A DNA stretch of 64,000 bases from Mycolicibacterium setense (GCF_000805385.1 NZ_JTJW01000006.1:1240001-1304000); one strand, 5' to 3'. Numbered from the stretch's first letter, positions 44,275 through 53,721 are shown. Notes: a model not told the origin generated them from the sequence alone. A program made the numbers and translations.

Positions 44275-44823
44275 GTGCTCAAAAACTGGGCGGTCGTGCC
44301 CACCTGCCTGCCCCTCGTTGACCGTCGTTGCCAGGCCTGCACGTCTCAGCGCTTCCAGGCAAGCGGCAAATTTCGCGTCAACGCAAACCACAAGCTCATC
44401 GACGCATGGCTCCTCATGCTCTGTGCCGTGTGCGGCAAGACTGCGAAACTGTCGGTCTTGGAACGGGTGAGCGTGCGATCCGTGCAACCCGAGCTGCTAG
44501 ACAGGCTGCACCACAACGACATTGACTTGGCCGTTGAGCTCCTCCAGGATCCGGTCCTGCAACGCCGCAACCGCATTGCACTCGACTGGGACAACGCCTG
44601 GCGCCTCGACACCGACGGATCGCATCACCTCGACCGCGACGTGATCGATGTGGCCGTGCGCTTTGCGGCGCGTATCCCGATCCGGCCGGCGAGATTGATT
44701 GCTGAAGGTTTCGGTATTTCGCGAACCGAGGCCGAGAAGCTAATAGCCGAAGGCAAGGTCGTTTCAGCACAACGGCTCAGCGGCAAGCTTTCCGGTGATT
44801 TCGGCTTCACACTCAAGCGCTGA
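44275..44823 (+). CDS. DUF1062 family protein
   Basis: A 182-residue protein with N-terminal zinc-binding cysteine pairs (RCQACTSQRF near residue 18 and MLCAVCGKTAKL near 48), matching DUF1062. The C-terminal half has a short S4-like RNA-binding pattern (RLIAEGFGISRTEAEKLIAE, KVVSAQRLSGKL). It starts at GTG 44275. The fusion of a zinc ribbon with an S4-like element suggests nucleic-acid binding, but this is inference. Confidence 0.75.
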   Translation: MLKNWAVVPTCLPLVDRRCQACTSQRFQASGKFRVNANHKLIDAWLLMLCAVCGKTAKLSVLERVSVRSVQPELLDRLHHNDIDLAVELLQDPVLQRRNRIALDWDNAWRLDTDGSHHLDRDVIDVAVRFAARIPIRPARLIAEGFGISRTEAEKLIAEGKVVSAQRLSGKLSGDFGFTLKR

Positions 44824-45042
44824 GCACTAGCGACTCCGCTGCCAAGAAGTCGATCCCGACCGACCTGTTAATGCTCCGCTTCGGCCATTCGCAAGTCGCG
44901 AGATCACCACAGCCGGAAGAACCACCTGCGTAACCCTCCATAGTGTTCACCCCTGCGTCGACCGTGCAAGTTTGCCTCAGCTGGGGACTATCAACGCCAA
45001 GCGCGGCGTGGTCGAGTGCGATCGGTTGAATCGCTGTTCATA

Positions 45043-45864
45043 TTAGGTATTTGGGATCCGGTCTCGCAGTAGTACGGCCTTGGCAGCTTGCGCGTAAGCC
45101 CCGGGCCGCAGTACTTGCGCCCAGAGCGCGCTGTGGACGCTTCGGAGTTGACGGCACAACTCGAAGGTTGTCCAGGAGGGTTGTGAATCTACAACGACGG
45201 GCTCCTCAACTAATGCCGCGTAGTCCCAGTCAGTCGGTCCTACCCAGGCATCTTCGAAGTCCGTCCATAGTGTTCCGTGTGTGGTGGCCAAAATGTTGCC
45301 CGGGTGCGTGTCTCCGTGTAGTGGCTGGCTGATCACGTTCGCCAGCGACTGATCGAACCACGCGATGGTATTGGCGAGCTGCGTTCGTTCTGGTTCGGTC
45401 CAGGTCAATCGCTCGCTGCCATGGCGAAGGTCTGCGAGCGGGCCGAAATCGGTGAGGTCACCGTGGAATGTCAGCAGCGCCTTGTGCATGGCCGCGATGC
45501 TTTCGGTGAGTTCAGCGGGGTGTGGCTGGATGTCGATGAGATGGTGGTGTTGCCAGAACGTGCAGTACCCGTGGGTGATTCGGTGTGGTCCGTGGGCAAT
45601 TTCGGGGCTGGGTTGCACGACCGGGAGTCCATGACTGCGGAGATGCAGCGCTATCTCTAACTCAGCTCGAAGATGACGCTCCGGATTGGGCCGAATGACA
45701 CGACTCAGCCGCGGTACCCGAGCGACAACCGGGGTCGGGAAAAGCCATAACAGTAGATTGGAACGATCTCGCAGGATACGTGGTTGAGTGCAGCGCAACC
45801 CATGCGTCGCCGCGACCGCGACCACATCATCAATGATCGCTTCAACTACGGATGAATGGGCCAT
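45043..45864 (-). CDS. Aminoglycoside phosphotransferase-like kinase
   Basis: A 273-residue kinase of the APH fold. The catalytic loop is LHGDTHPGNILATTHG near residue 195 and the metal-binding WTDFEDAWVGPTDWDYAAL near 212. ATG 45864 (MAHSSVVEAI) was chosen over the longer frame because it gives usual family length. Members phosphorylate antibiotics, choline, homoserine or sugars, so resistance should not be assumed. Confidence 0.82.
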   Translation of the reverse strand: MAHSSVVEAIIDDVVAVAATHGLRCTQPRILRDRSNLLLWLFPTPVVARVPRLSRVIRPNPERHLRAELEIALHLRSHGLPVVQPSPEIAHGPHRITHGYCTFWQHHHLIDIQPHPAELTESIAAMHKALLTFHGDLTDFGPLADLRHGSERLTWTEPERTQLANTIAWFDQSLANVISQPLHGDTHPGNILATTHGTLWTDFEDAWVGPTDWDYAALVEEPVVVDSQPSWTTFELCRQLRSVHSALWAQVLRPGAYAQAAKAVLLRDRIPNT

Positions 45865-46143
45865 ACGTCTTGCTTGCACGAAGTCAAGGGTACGACCCCG
45901 GATCGCTTGTGATTCACGCGTTGCGATCAGCGAGTCATGGTGAATGCTAGGCGTTTTGGTGTTGTTTCGCCAGTGTCGTGGCGCCATGTTTGGCGACGAT
46001 GACGGCCCGCAGCTCGTCTGGGTGTAGATCCAGGCGCGGGAGACGCTGGCGTGTTGGGCGCCACGCCCTGTCATCGGAGCGGAGTCGTGGTCGAGGATTC
46101 GGCGCACGACAAGACCAGAGGCCCCCGGCTATTGGGGCAGTAC

Positions 46144-46400
46144 CTAGGAGTCTGACGCGGCGGTGAAGTCCGGCCTTGTTGGCGCAGCAACAGGGAGGTC
46201 ACGGGCAGCATCCGGACGTAACGCGTCGAGTATCAGACGTAGGTAGCGCCGCCACAGGTCAGGGCGTACCCCTGCGACCGGGGCGGCGACGCTGGAGGGG
46301 GCGCCCAGCAGCAGGACGATGTCGCGTCCGGTGATATCCCGTCGTATCCCACCGGCCTGCCTGGCGCGCGGTCAGTTGCTCGGCGATGTCGGAAGACCCC
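46144..46400 (-). pseudogene. TetR regulator, 3' remnant
   Basis: Minus-strand codons ending in TAG (46146-46144) encode RRDITGRDIVLLLGAPSSVA then RPDLWRRYLRLILDALRPDA, a typical TetR ligand-domain ending. Near 46360 the match (DIAEQLTARQAG) shifts frame, and the DNA-binding half is missing. A degraded regulator. Confidence 0.6.
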
Positions 46401-46566
46401 TCGTGAAAAGTTTTTACGGACTTTCGATTACGGGGCCACCCCGGTAGCGCTCGCTGGACAGTAGGGGGTGTCGGGCCGAGGCGTTGCCTCACCCGCCGTC
46501 GGTGATGAGCGCACGACTCCCGAGCCGGCGGACTCGGTCAGCTTGGGTGCCGCCTGCTACATTTAG

Positions 46567-46590
46567 ATATGAGACGATCTCGTCTCATAT
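46567..46590. promoter_or_regulatory. Strong palindromic operator before the alpha/beta hydrolase operon
   Basis: Perfect 11-bp arms ATATGAGACGA and TCGTCTCATAT flank TC. It lies 21 bp upstream of the hydrolase start and is the expected site for the TetR protein encoded second in the operon. Confidence 0.88.
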
Positions 46591-46611
46591 TGTGAGCGGA
46601 ATGGACCTGCT

Positions 46612-47766
46612 ATGACTCGAGACAACATCTATTTCACCGATCCCTTCATGGACTTGGCGTTCCTGCACACGCTCGCCCTACACGGATTCGGCGGTGCCGA
46701 ACTAGGGGAGTGCTACCAGGCTGCGGCTCAGATCGCAGACGGCGACCCAGAAAGCTGGCGCAATGCCTGGGAAGCGCTGGCCCGGCGGACGGAAGCCACA
46801 GCGGTGCTCGCAGAGCAACGCGGAAACACGATTACCGCCCGCAAGGCGTACCTTCGGGCCGTCACCTATGACCGCAACGCGGTGGTTGCTGTTCGACCCA
46901 CCGATCCGCGATACCGCGAAGGGCTGCTGCGCTGCCGCGAATTATTCGGTCGGTTCGGTGAGCTGAGTGATGTACCGATCGAGCGTATTGAGATCCCGTA
47001 CCAGGGAACATATTTACCGGGATATCTCCTGCGGCCGTCTGACGACGGTGTACCCCGGCCGACCATCGTGATCGGCGACAACGTGAGTGAGGAGCTCTAT
47101 TACTGGGTCGGACCGCCGGCGATGGAGCGCGGCTACAACGCACTCCTAGTGGATCTGCCCGGAATCGGTCTGAACCACCTCGACGGTGTCAACTTCCGGC
47201 CCGACACTGAAGTACCCGTCGCCGCGGTGATCGACTACCTGCAATCTCGCACCGAGGTGGACGCCTCCCGGATCGCCGTCTACGGCGGAGGGGAACCTGG
47301 CGGCTACATCATGACTCGCGCAGCCAGCCGTGAACCGCGTATCGCAGCATGTGTGGTCGATCCGCTGGTCTACGACCTCTCTCCAACCATCGCCCATTTT
47401 GAGGACGCTGTCCTGTCAACGACACGTTCCCCGGGCGCGCCCGCGACTCTGGGAGCGATCCTGGCCGAGAGCGGCCAGGCGTTGATCGCGGTGGGCATGG
47501 GTGACCCTAGCGTGATCGAGCAGATGACGTGCGAACCCAGCCAGATCGCCTGCCCCCTATTGTGTCTCAGCGACCCCAGAGATTCGGAAGTCCTGGTCGC
47601 GCAGGCACGCCACGCAACCAGCGCAGCCACACATCCGGCGAACGCCACCCGGATGTTCACCGTCGAGGAAGGCACGCGCGGATACCGTCAACTCGACAAC
47701 TTCGCGTTGAAACACGCAGCCATGTTCGATTGGCTGGACACAGTTTTCGAGAATGTCGATGGATAG
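46612..47766 (+). CDS. Alpha/beta hydrolase family protein lacking the usual nucleophile
   Basis: A 384-residue protein of the prolyl-oligopeptidase/esterase-like hydrolase group with an N-terminal helical cap (residues 1-125). The hydrolase core runs YLLRPSDDGVPRPTIVIGDN, DLPGIGLNHLDG and, at the place of the nucleophile elbow near residue 225, VYGGGEPGGYI where GxSxGG is expected. The distal His may be in FALKHAAMFDW. Without Ser, Cys or Asp at the elbow, normal ester hydrolysis is doubtful; Glu could act as a base or the protein may be a lyase or binder. First gene of an operon with TetR and SnoaL genes. Confidence 0.82.
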   Translation: MTRDNIYFTDPFMDLAFLHTLALHGFGGAELGECYQAAAQIADGDPESWRNAWEALARRTEATAVLAEQRGNTITARKAYLRAVTYDRNAVVAVRPTDPRYREGLLRCRELFGRFGELSDVPIERIEIPYQGTYLPGYLLRPSDDGVPRPTIVIGDNVSEELYYWVGPPAMERGYNALLVDLPGIGLNHLDGVNFRPDTEVPVAAVIDYLQSRTEVDASRIAVYGGGEPGGYIMTRAASREPRIAACVVDPLVYDLSPTIAHFEDAVLSTTRSPGAPATLGAILAESGQALIAVGMGDPSVIEQMTCEPSQIACPLLCLSDPRDSEVLVAQARHATSAATHPANATRMFTVEEGTRGYRQLDNFALKHAAMFDWLDTVFENVDG

Positions 47767-48388
47767 CGACGCACGGCAGCGCCCCGAGCGGCGCCGACCC
47801 GGCCGACCACCATCGGAAGGGGTCGACGCAGCAATCGAAAACGCCGCCCTCGAAGTCGTCACCGATGTCGGATTCGACGCCGCCACGCTGGATGTCATCG
47901 CCGAGCGGTCGGGGATCGGCCGAGCCACCATCTACCGCCGCTACCGCAGCAAAGACAACCTGCTTGCCGCGGCCCTTGAACGGGCCATCGGAACCGTCGA
48001 ACCGCCCGATACTGGCGACACCCGCGGCGACTTCGCGATGCTGCTGGGCCAATTGCCGCCCGAAGGCCCCAACCCGGCCCGGTTGCTCGCCGCAGTCGCA
48101 ATGAGTACGTCACGAGACGAACTGCTGGAAACCCTTCACCGAACGCGCGTGATCCCTCGGCGCGAGGCGCTGCGCAGCGTCCTAGAGAAAGGCATGACGC
48201 GCAACGAAGTTCGCGCCGACCTCGATGTGGATCTGTTCATTGATCTCGCTGTCGGAGCGCTCACCTGGTACCTGCTGGCCAAACCGACGACCAAACTGAC
48301 ACCGCAACTGATCGCCAAAATCGTCGACATGCTCTGGAACAGCGCAGCGCCCGCTGGGCGCGATACACAGAACCGAGAACTAGCATGA
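47753..48388 (+). CDS. TetR family transcriptional regulator
   Basis: A 211-residue TetR regulator. After a basic RRRPGRPPSE tail comes the HTH domain (IENAALEVVTDVG, then DVIAERSGIGRATIYRRYRSKDNLL). It overlaps the hydrolase gene by 14 bp and the SnoaL gene by 4 bp, so all three share one transcript. This makes it the presumed autorepressor acting on the palindrome at 46567-46590. Confidence 0.88.
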   Translation: MSMDSDARQRPERRRPGRPPSEGVDAAIENAALEVVTDVGFDAATLDVIAERSGIGRATIYRRYRSKDNLLAAALERAIGTVEPPDTGDTRGDFAMLLGQLPPEGPNPARLLAAVAMSTSRDELLETLHRTRVIPRREALRSVLEKGMTRNEVRADLDVDLFIDLAVGALTWYLLAKPTTKLTPQLIAKIVDMLWNSAAPAGRDTQNRELA

Positions 48389-48753
48389 ACCACACGACGA
48401 TTGCGGCGGTACTCGATGACCTGTTCGGTCACCCGCGCGCCCCGCTCGACGAGATCCTGGACAAGCATTACAGCCCGGATTTTCGTCAACGCACCAACGG
48501 GACGTGGGTCGACCGGGAGAGATTTGCTAACCACCACGCCATGCTGCGTGAGCAGGTCGCTCACGCCGACGTGGCAGTCGCCGACGAACTCGTCGATGGC
48601 AACGCATACGCCGAGCGACACACCGTCTCTGTCACCACCCGCGACGGCAACGAAATATGCACCGAAGTCTACCTTTTCGGCCAGTTCGCAGACGACGGCC
48701 GATTCCGGTGGATCGAAGAAGTGGTCATGCCGCTGCCGACGCGATCAACCTAG
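48385..48753 (+). CDS. SnoaL/NTF2-like protein
   Basis: A 122-residue protein with the NTF2-like cone fold pattern: helical start (AVLDDLFGHPRAPLDEILDK), HYSPDFRQRTNG, then alternating strands (NAYAERHTVSVTTRDGNEIC, YLFGQFADDGRFRWIEEV). Such proteins act as isomerases, cyclases or dehydratases, or simply bind small molecules. The ATG overlaps the TetR stop. It probably works on the same compound as the hydrolase at 46612. Confidence 0.8.
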   Translation: MNHTTIAAVLDDLFGHPRAPLDEILDKHYSPDFRQRTNGTWVDRERFANHHAMLREQVAHADVAVADELVDGNAYAERHTVSVTTRDGNEICTEVYLFGQFADDGRFRWIEEVVMPLPTRST

Positions 48754-49026
48754 CCACGATGCTTACGAGCGGAAACTTCTGCCTCGGGTGGGAGGTGGGC
48801 GGGGCGATACGCGAAGTTTCGGTGAGGTCGATCGTACTGGGCCGGTGGGGATATCACGCGCCCCGCACGGCCGCCTTCGAGGGCGAGCCCCGCGTGGGGG
48901 TGCGTCGTGTCATTCTGGCGATGCACGCTGTCCTTTGCCTCTCCAGGAGTGGTTCATTCGGTGCTGTGCAGGGGTCGGTGTGAGTGGGGTGGAGCCAGAT
49001 GGTGGACGACGGAAGGGATTCGGTCA

Positions 49027-50046
49027 ATGACCGCTGATGAGGCCACCTTCGGGGTGCTGCTGAACTTTGGTGCAAGCCAGGGGGACTCGGTTGAGCAGGT
49101 GTTCGACTTCGGGGCCGTCCAGGCTCACACTGCCGAGCAGTTGGGGTTCGATGATCTGTGGGTTACCGAGCATCACTTCATTCGGTTCGGGATCAATCCG
49201 AGCGCGTTGACCGCAGCGGCGTTCCTGCTGGGCCGCACGCGGCATGTGCGGGTCGGGACGTCGGTCGTGCTGTCGCCGTTGAGCCATCCGGTCGAACTCG
49301 CCGAACGCGCCGCTCTGCTCGATCAACTCAGCCACGGCAGATTCGAACTGGGTCTGGGCCGCGGCGGTTACCGGCGCGATTTCGAGGTGCTGGGTGTGGA
49401 CTTCGCCCGGTGGGATGAGGAGCCCTGTGCAAGTGCGCAACGCATCCTGGAGCTGTGGCGATCGGGTGAGCAGAACCCCGGCACGGGCGAATCCCTGACT
49501 TTGCAGCCGCCGGTGCGGACAAAGCCGCACCCCAACCTGTTGATGGCCACCGCCAGCGCAGCCGGGATCGCATTCGCCGCGCAGTGCGGGCTACCGCTAC
49601 AGCACTACTTCGCCACCCCGGCCGAGCAACGGATGCAGCTGCAAGACCGGTACCGCGAGCTATCGGACGGGACCGCGGCTGCGCCAAAACATCTACACAC
49701 TCTCATCGTTATCGTCGACAGCGCGGACGGGCGTCGCGAGCAGCTGGCGGGCGCACTCAAATGCTCCTTCCGTGACGGAGATCATCCCCATGTTCCGCAG
49801 GCCATGAACCGCCACCACGGCCCTGATGGGCAGCCAGGCAGCCCTGCAGAGATGGCCGACATCGTCGCCGGAAACGCCATCATCGGCGGGCCCGCCCAGG
49901 TCGTCGACGAGTTGGGGCGCTTCATACAGACCACCGGCGCACAACGAATTGCTGTGTACCCCGAGGCGATCGGCGACCACAAGCTCGCCATCGCCACCCT
50001 GGAAGCGCTCGCAGCCGACGTGTTGCCTCAGCTACGCCGCCAGTGA
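49027..50046 (+). CDS. Luciferase-like (LLM class) flavin-dependent oxidoreductase
   Basis: A 339-residue TIM-barrel monooxygenase/reductase. Landmarks are VLLNFGASQGDS at the start, LGFDDLWVTEHHF near residue 45, RTRHVRVGTSVVLSPLSHPV near 80 and FELGLGRGGYRRDFEV near 115. ATG 49027 matches relatives. FMN or F420 could be the cofactor; the RVGTSVVLSP pattern is common to both groups. A broken copy of its 5' end lies at 53186, on the far side of the ESX-type pair. Confidence 0.87.
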   Translation: MTADEATFGVLLNFGASQGDSVEQVFDFGAVQAHTAEQLGFDDLWVTEHHFIRFGINPSALTAAAFLLGRTRHVRVGTSVVLSPLSHPVELAERAALLDQLSHGRFELGLGRGGYRRDFEVLGVDFARWDEEPCASAQRILELWRSGEQNPGTGESLTLQPPVRTKPHPNLLMATASAAGIAFAAQCGLPLQHYFATPAEQRMQLQDRYRELSDGTAAAPKHLHTLIVIVDSADGRREQLAGALKCSFRDGDHPHVPQAMNRHHGPDGQPGSPAEMADIVAGNAIIGGPAQVVDELGRFIQTTGAQRIAVYPEAIGDHKLAIATLEALAADVLPQLRRQ

Positions 50047-50385
50047 CGAGCACATAGAAGTCCAACCGCAGAACGGGACCACGGCCTGCTGCCGGATAGT
50101 CGTCTACGAGTCGATGGTGAATCGATGCTGAAATCGCAACCCACGTAACCGAATGCACCGTGAAATACAGACAACAATTGTCCATGTGTTGTTTGACAAT
50201 GAATTTGGGTCCACACGTCCGACCCTGGCGCGCTCGTCGTGGGCATCTTGTCGTTGATACCGAATGGCTTACTGCAAGGACGTTAACCATTGCGCCACAA
50301 CAGATTAAGAGGCTAACGTGGGTCGTGACGATCCGCGATGAGGCGGCGTAGGGGCTCGGAATCAATCGAATCTACGGGGGCTGAG
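50047..50385. other. Intergenic region upstream of the ESX-type pair
   Basis: About 340 bp, less GC-rich than its surroundings. It contains a TTGTTTGACAAT stretch near 50190 that may be part of a promoter, and GCTGCCGGATAGTCGTCT near 50087, which recurs at about 56126. No gene is seen. Confidence 0.45.
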
Positions 50386-50706
50386 ATGTCGTTGAAAGTC
50401 GATCTGGATCAGATGCGTAGCGTTGGTGGCCATCTGATATTCCACGGCAACGAAATACTAGGTTTGAAATTCGAGCCGAAGGCGTTGGGTGCCGACTCAT
50501 TGGCGCTCAAGTCGGTCGGCGCTGCACTTCGGATTCAGGATGGTGTGTTGAACACCACGTTGATTCCGTCATGCGGGGAGCGGTTGGCCGAGACCGGCGA
50601 GATCATGGGTAACTGCGCGACCATGTTCCAAAACCAGGACGAGGGAAAAGTGGTCGACCTGGCGAATATGTTCACGAAGGCGACCGGCGCGTGGGGTGTT
50701 CAATGA
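50386..50706 (+). CDS. ESX-type small secreted protein (EspC/WXG-like)
   Basis: A 106-residue, mostly helical protein starting MSLKVDLDQMRSVGGHL, the form of mycobacterial type VII secretion targets of the EspC/DUF2580 kind. Two helices flank a turn around residues 45-50. A secretion-signal-like FQNQDE (a Y/FxxxD/E pattern) lies near residue 84. The stop overlaps the start of the large protein (ATGA), so the two are made together and are probably exported as a pair. Confidence 0.72.
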   Translation: MSLKVDLDQMRSVGGHLIFHGNEILGLKFEPKALGADSLALKSVGAALRIQDGVLNTTLIPSCGERLAETGEIMGNCATMFQNQDEGKVVDLANMFTKATGAWGVQ

Positions 50707-53036
50707 GTTTTACCAAATCCCAGGTGGAGAACATGAACCCCAACACCATCGCCGACATGGCCTCTGGTTGGGACAAACTCGGTGTAGCGCTCGAGCAGAA
50801 ATTCGATCAGTATGTCTCGTTGCTGACCAACACCACTGGTGGTGGCTACTGGGAGGGGCTCGCAGCCGAAGCCGCCCAGACACGCGCTGATGGTGATCGC
50901 AGGGTGGCGATCCAATTGGTCGACAAACTTCAAGCAGCCGCCGAAACAGCGCGGGGTGTCGCCACCGCCATCTCAACGGCGCGAACGAATCTGGAAAACA
51001 GAGTCGTCTCCATCGAGCTGCAGAAGTTCACGGTGGGTGAGCAGTGGGGTGTCACCGACAACCTTGCTGACATAGATCTCTACGGCCCCGATTTCCTTAA
51101 GCAGCGGAATGCGCTGCGCGTTCAGTTCTTGAACGATCTCTCAACCCTTGAGCAGGCGCTGACCACTGCCGACACCAACGGCGCCGCCACCATTGATGGC
51201 CTCGTTGCCAACCTGATCGCCACGTTCACCGATCCGGCGTCGTTGAGTGGCCAACAGGGCTCGGCCGATGGCACTGCCCTCAATGAACTGGCAGACGGCA
51301 ACGGAACGCTCAGCCCCGATGCGCTGCAACGACTTATCGAGGCCGGTTCGCTGACACCCGAACAGGCCGAGGCACTGCAGTCCGGACAAAAAGTCGAGCT
51401 CTCGGCCTCGCAGATGGAGTACCTCAACGCGCTGATGAACTCTTTGGACGGCAAGTCCCCCAAAGAGATCGAGCAGATCCTTGAGACCCTTCCGCCCCAG
51501 GCGCGCATGGGACTGGCCAATACCCTGCAGATCGTTTCCAACCAGCGGGTCACCGCCACCATCCAGGGCGATGCAGAGGTGCCGTCCAACGGCGGATTCG
51601 GACTGCTTCCGCAGGAGATCCAGGACTCTCTCACCCGCAAAGACTTGGTGACAGACGGGCCTTCTCCCTACACCATCAGACTTAATGGGGTCGCCGACAA
51701 CCAGGCGATCGCCCGTGTCGCGGCCATGAGCGGCTACGAGATGCGCTCGGGTTCTGACCTCGATCACGAGATCCTGGATGTCGCTGGGCAATACCTGGAC
51801 GGGCAAGTCCGGGCAGAGACCAGCGACGGTAGGCTGATGGTGTTGTGGGCTGACAACGGCAGTGTCGATCCGCAGGCGGCACAGATCACCGAGCCGATGT
51901 TCACAGCGGTCGCCGACGACAAATTTGCCGTCGCGGCCGCACTCACCGACCCCGCCACCGGCAACAAACTCATCGAGAACATATTCCGCCATGAGTGGCA
52001 GGACGACGGGACGGCAATCTCAGCGCTGTTCGACACCTCGGCCAATCAGGCGGTGGCGCCACCCGGCAGCGATCCCGCCGACGCGAAACGCGCTGAGTTG
52101 CATGGGGATATCGCTGAGGTGGCCGCTGACTACATGTCCAACAACAAGGATGATCTGTTGCGGGTCCCGGGCCTCGAGGACAAGGCCTCGGTCGGCCAGG
52201 TGAATCCGGAACTGATTCGGCATCTCGCCGACGATCTGGCGCCGTACTACAGCACGTTCGCGGGATCGGAGGCCATCCCCGGCGTAGACCATTTCACGGA
52301 CAAGAAGGATCTGGCCGCGATGTATGCCGTGCTGGCTAGCGATCCGCAGGCTGGGGGGGCGGCAGCCGTTCACACCTATGTGCAGGAGAACGCGCTGGCC
52401 GCCCAGTACGGCAGTGGCGAAAGGCCGAGCACCCACGGGCAGATCGCCGGCCAAATGCACAGTGCGCTGGTGGAAGGCACGCTAGAGGCCAAGACAGCCA
52501 TGGACAAAAATGACATCTACGACGCGCAATGGCGGCTGGCGGTGGATACGGCCAACTTCGATACAGCCAAGTCGGTTGCAACGGCCGCCTTCGACGCCGC
52601 CGGGAACAAGCCCTTGAAGTGGCTTACCGACATCTTCGCCCCACAAGCCAAGCTAGAACAACTTGGCATCGTCGACCAAGCTGAGGTGGTGAACCCCGAC
52701 AACGGCAAGCCTCACGAGGTGGCGACGTCCATAGTTGATTCGGACGTGACCATGCAGAATGTGCTCAACGGCCTGCTGGCGAAAGATCCCTCAGTGGTCA
52801 ACGACCCCGTGCTTGCGCCGCTGCGCGTGACGGACCCCGTGACCGGGGATATCCAGTTAAAGGTCGACCAACCAAAGGCCGACCAACTAAAGGTCGACGG
52901 TCTCGACGATCAGCAGGTACTCAAGGACCATCTGTATTCCGCCTACGGCATCAATGTTGACCAATGGGGAGTCGAATTCAACTGGGGTACATGGGCCGGG
53001 AGCTTGAAAAGCCCCTCGGGAGATTCGGAACCCTAG
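50703..53036 (+). CDS. Large WXG/TPR-region protein, probable type VII secretion substrate
   Basis: A 777-residue protein like the mycobacterial 'TPR repeat region-containing' proteins. The N-terminal 100 residues are WXG100-like, with YWEG at 49-52 and helices on each side. A linker rich in acidic turns follows, then a helical body (for example GTLSPDALQRLIEAGSLTPE and EVAADYMSNNKDDLLRV). Near the C-terminus KVDQPKADQLKVDG is a short imperfect repeat. No known toxin domain is evident, though the last 250 residues are of the size for one. The small HEAT-like gene downstream could be its immunity factor. Confidence 0.78.
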   Translation: MSFTKSQVENMNPNTIADMASGWDKLGVALEQKFDQYVSLLTNTTGGGYWEGLAAEAAQTRADGDRRVAIQLVDKLQAAAETARGVATAISTARTNLENRVVSIELQKFTVGEQWGVTDNLADIDLYGPDFLKQRNALRVQFLNDLSTLEQALTTADTNGAATIDGLVANLIATFTDPASLSGQQGSADGTALNELADGNGTLSPDALQRLIEAGSLTPEQAEALQSGQKVELSASQMEYLNALMNSLDGKSPKEIEQILETLPPQARMGLANTLQIVSNQRVTATIQGDAEVPSNGGFGLLPQEIQDSLTRKDLVTDGPSPYTIRLNGVADNQAIARVAAMSGYEMRSGSDLDHEILDVAGQYLDGQVRAETSDGRLMVLWADNGSVDPQAAQITEPMFTAVADDKFAVAAALTDPATGNKLIENIFRHEWQDDGTAISALFDTSANQAVAPPGSDPADAKRAELHGDIAEVAADYMSNNKDDLLRVPGLEDKASVGQVNPELIRHLADDLAPYYSTFAGSEAIPGVDHFTDKKDLAAMYAVLASDPQAGGAAAVHTYVQENALAAQYGSGERPSTHGQIAGQMHSALVEGTLEAKTAMDKNDIYDAQWRLAVDTANFDTAKSVATAAFDAAGNKPLKWLTDIFAPQAKLEQLGIVDQAEVVNPDNGKPHEVATSIVDSDVTMQNVLNGLLAKDPSVVNDPVLAPLRVTDPVTGDIQLKVDQPKADQLKVDGLDDQQVLKDHLYSAYGINVDQWGVEFNWGTWAGSLKSPSGDSEP

Positions 53037-53185
53037 TGAGGGACAGCCCACGTGAGGATACGTCGTGAAACTCTGCGATGCGCGCCCCGTAACGGTTCGG
53101 AGAGTGGTCATTTGGCGCCGCGGATAATCCTGGGTGTGATCGTGGCGAAGCCACGCGGCGCACGACGGAAGGGGTCCCCGCAATG

Positions 53186-53303
53186 GGTGCTGCCCACCTT
53201 CGGGCTCCTCCTGAACTTCGGTGCAAGCCAGGGCGAATCGCCAGAGGTGTTGAACCAGCCTGATGCCGCCGGGCAAAGGCCACGTCGAGGAGCATCTTGC
53301 TAA
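53186..53303 (+). pseudogene. LLM oxidoreductase, 5' remnant
   Basis: Encodes PTFGLLLNFGASQGESPEVL, close to the start of the protein at 49027 (ATFGVLLNFGASQGDS). The frame then drifts and stops. DNA upstream also resembles the leader of that gene (ACGACGGAAGGGRTYC before the start). It marks the right border of the ESX-type segment. Confidence 0.7.
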
Positions 53304-53334
53304 CGCCGGGTAATTCTCCTGCCGGAGGGTGAGC

Positions 53335-53721
53335 ATGGCAGATCGCAGTGAAAAGACGCTATCAGATGGAGGCGCTGAGTTGGACCGTGAACAGCAGGAA
53401 CTCGAAGGATGGCGGTCAACCATCATGTCCGATCTGCAGGGTCCGGACGTGGCTGCAGCGACCAGGGCGCTGCTGGACCTAACGTATGGCGATCCGGATC
53501 GTCGAGCCGTCGAAGTCGTCCTAATGCGCCAACTTTCGACTCCGGATGTCCACCATCAGGTGAAAGAGTTGGCTGTCACATGTATGGGACATATTGGGAG
53601 ACTTCATCGTGCCGCAAGCCCTGACGTGGTTCATCGACTCGAAGGGTTACTCAACGACCCGACCCTGTGTGGGCGGGCCGAGGATGCACTCGGGGACATA
53701 CGCGCCTTTGCAGTCGATTAG
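53335..53721 (+). CDS. Small HEAT-like protein, possible immunity factor
   Basis: A 128-residue helical protein. ATG 53335 follows GGAGG by 6 bases. Residues 35-125 look like two or three HEAT-type helical repeats (DVAAATRALLDLTYGDPDRR, QVKELAVTCMGHIGRL, HRLEGLLNDPTLCGRAEDAL). Small HEAT-like proteins are common as immunity partners of bacterial polymorphic toxins. It follows the large WXG/TPR gene by about 300 bp with only a gene remnant between. The immunity role is inference. Confidence 0.6.
   Translation: MADRSEKTLSDGGAELDREQQELEGWRSTIMSDLQGPDVAAATRALLDLTYGDPDRRAVEVVLMRQLSTPDVHHQVKELAVTCMGHIGRLHRAASPDVVHRLEGLLNDPTLCGRAEDALGDIRAFAVD

Noticed and set aside
45043..45864. Antibiotic resistance gene call for the APH-like kinase
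   Set aside because: The fold is clear but covers kinases for many small molecules, and nothing in sequence or context identifies an antibiotic substrate.
45955..46143. Short minus-strand coding piece (PELRAVIVAKHG-like)
   Set aside because: A reading such as DELRAVIVAKHGATTLAKQ is possible but too short and without a start or recognisable family, so it was not listed as a gene.
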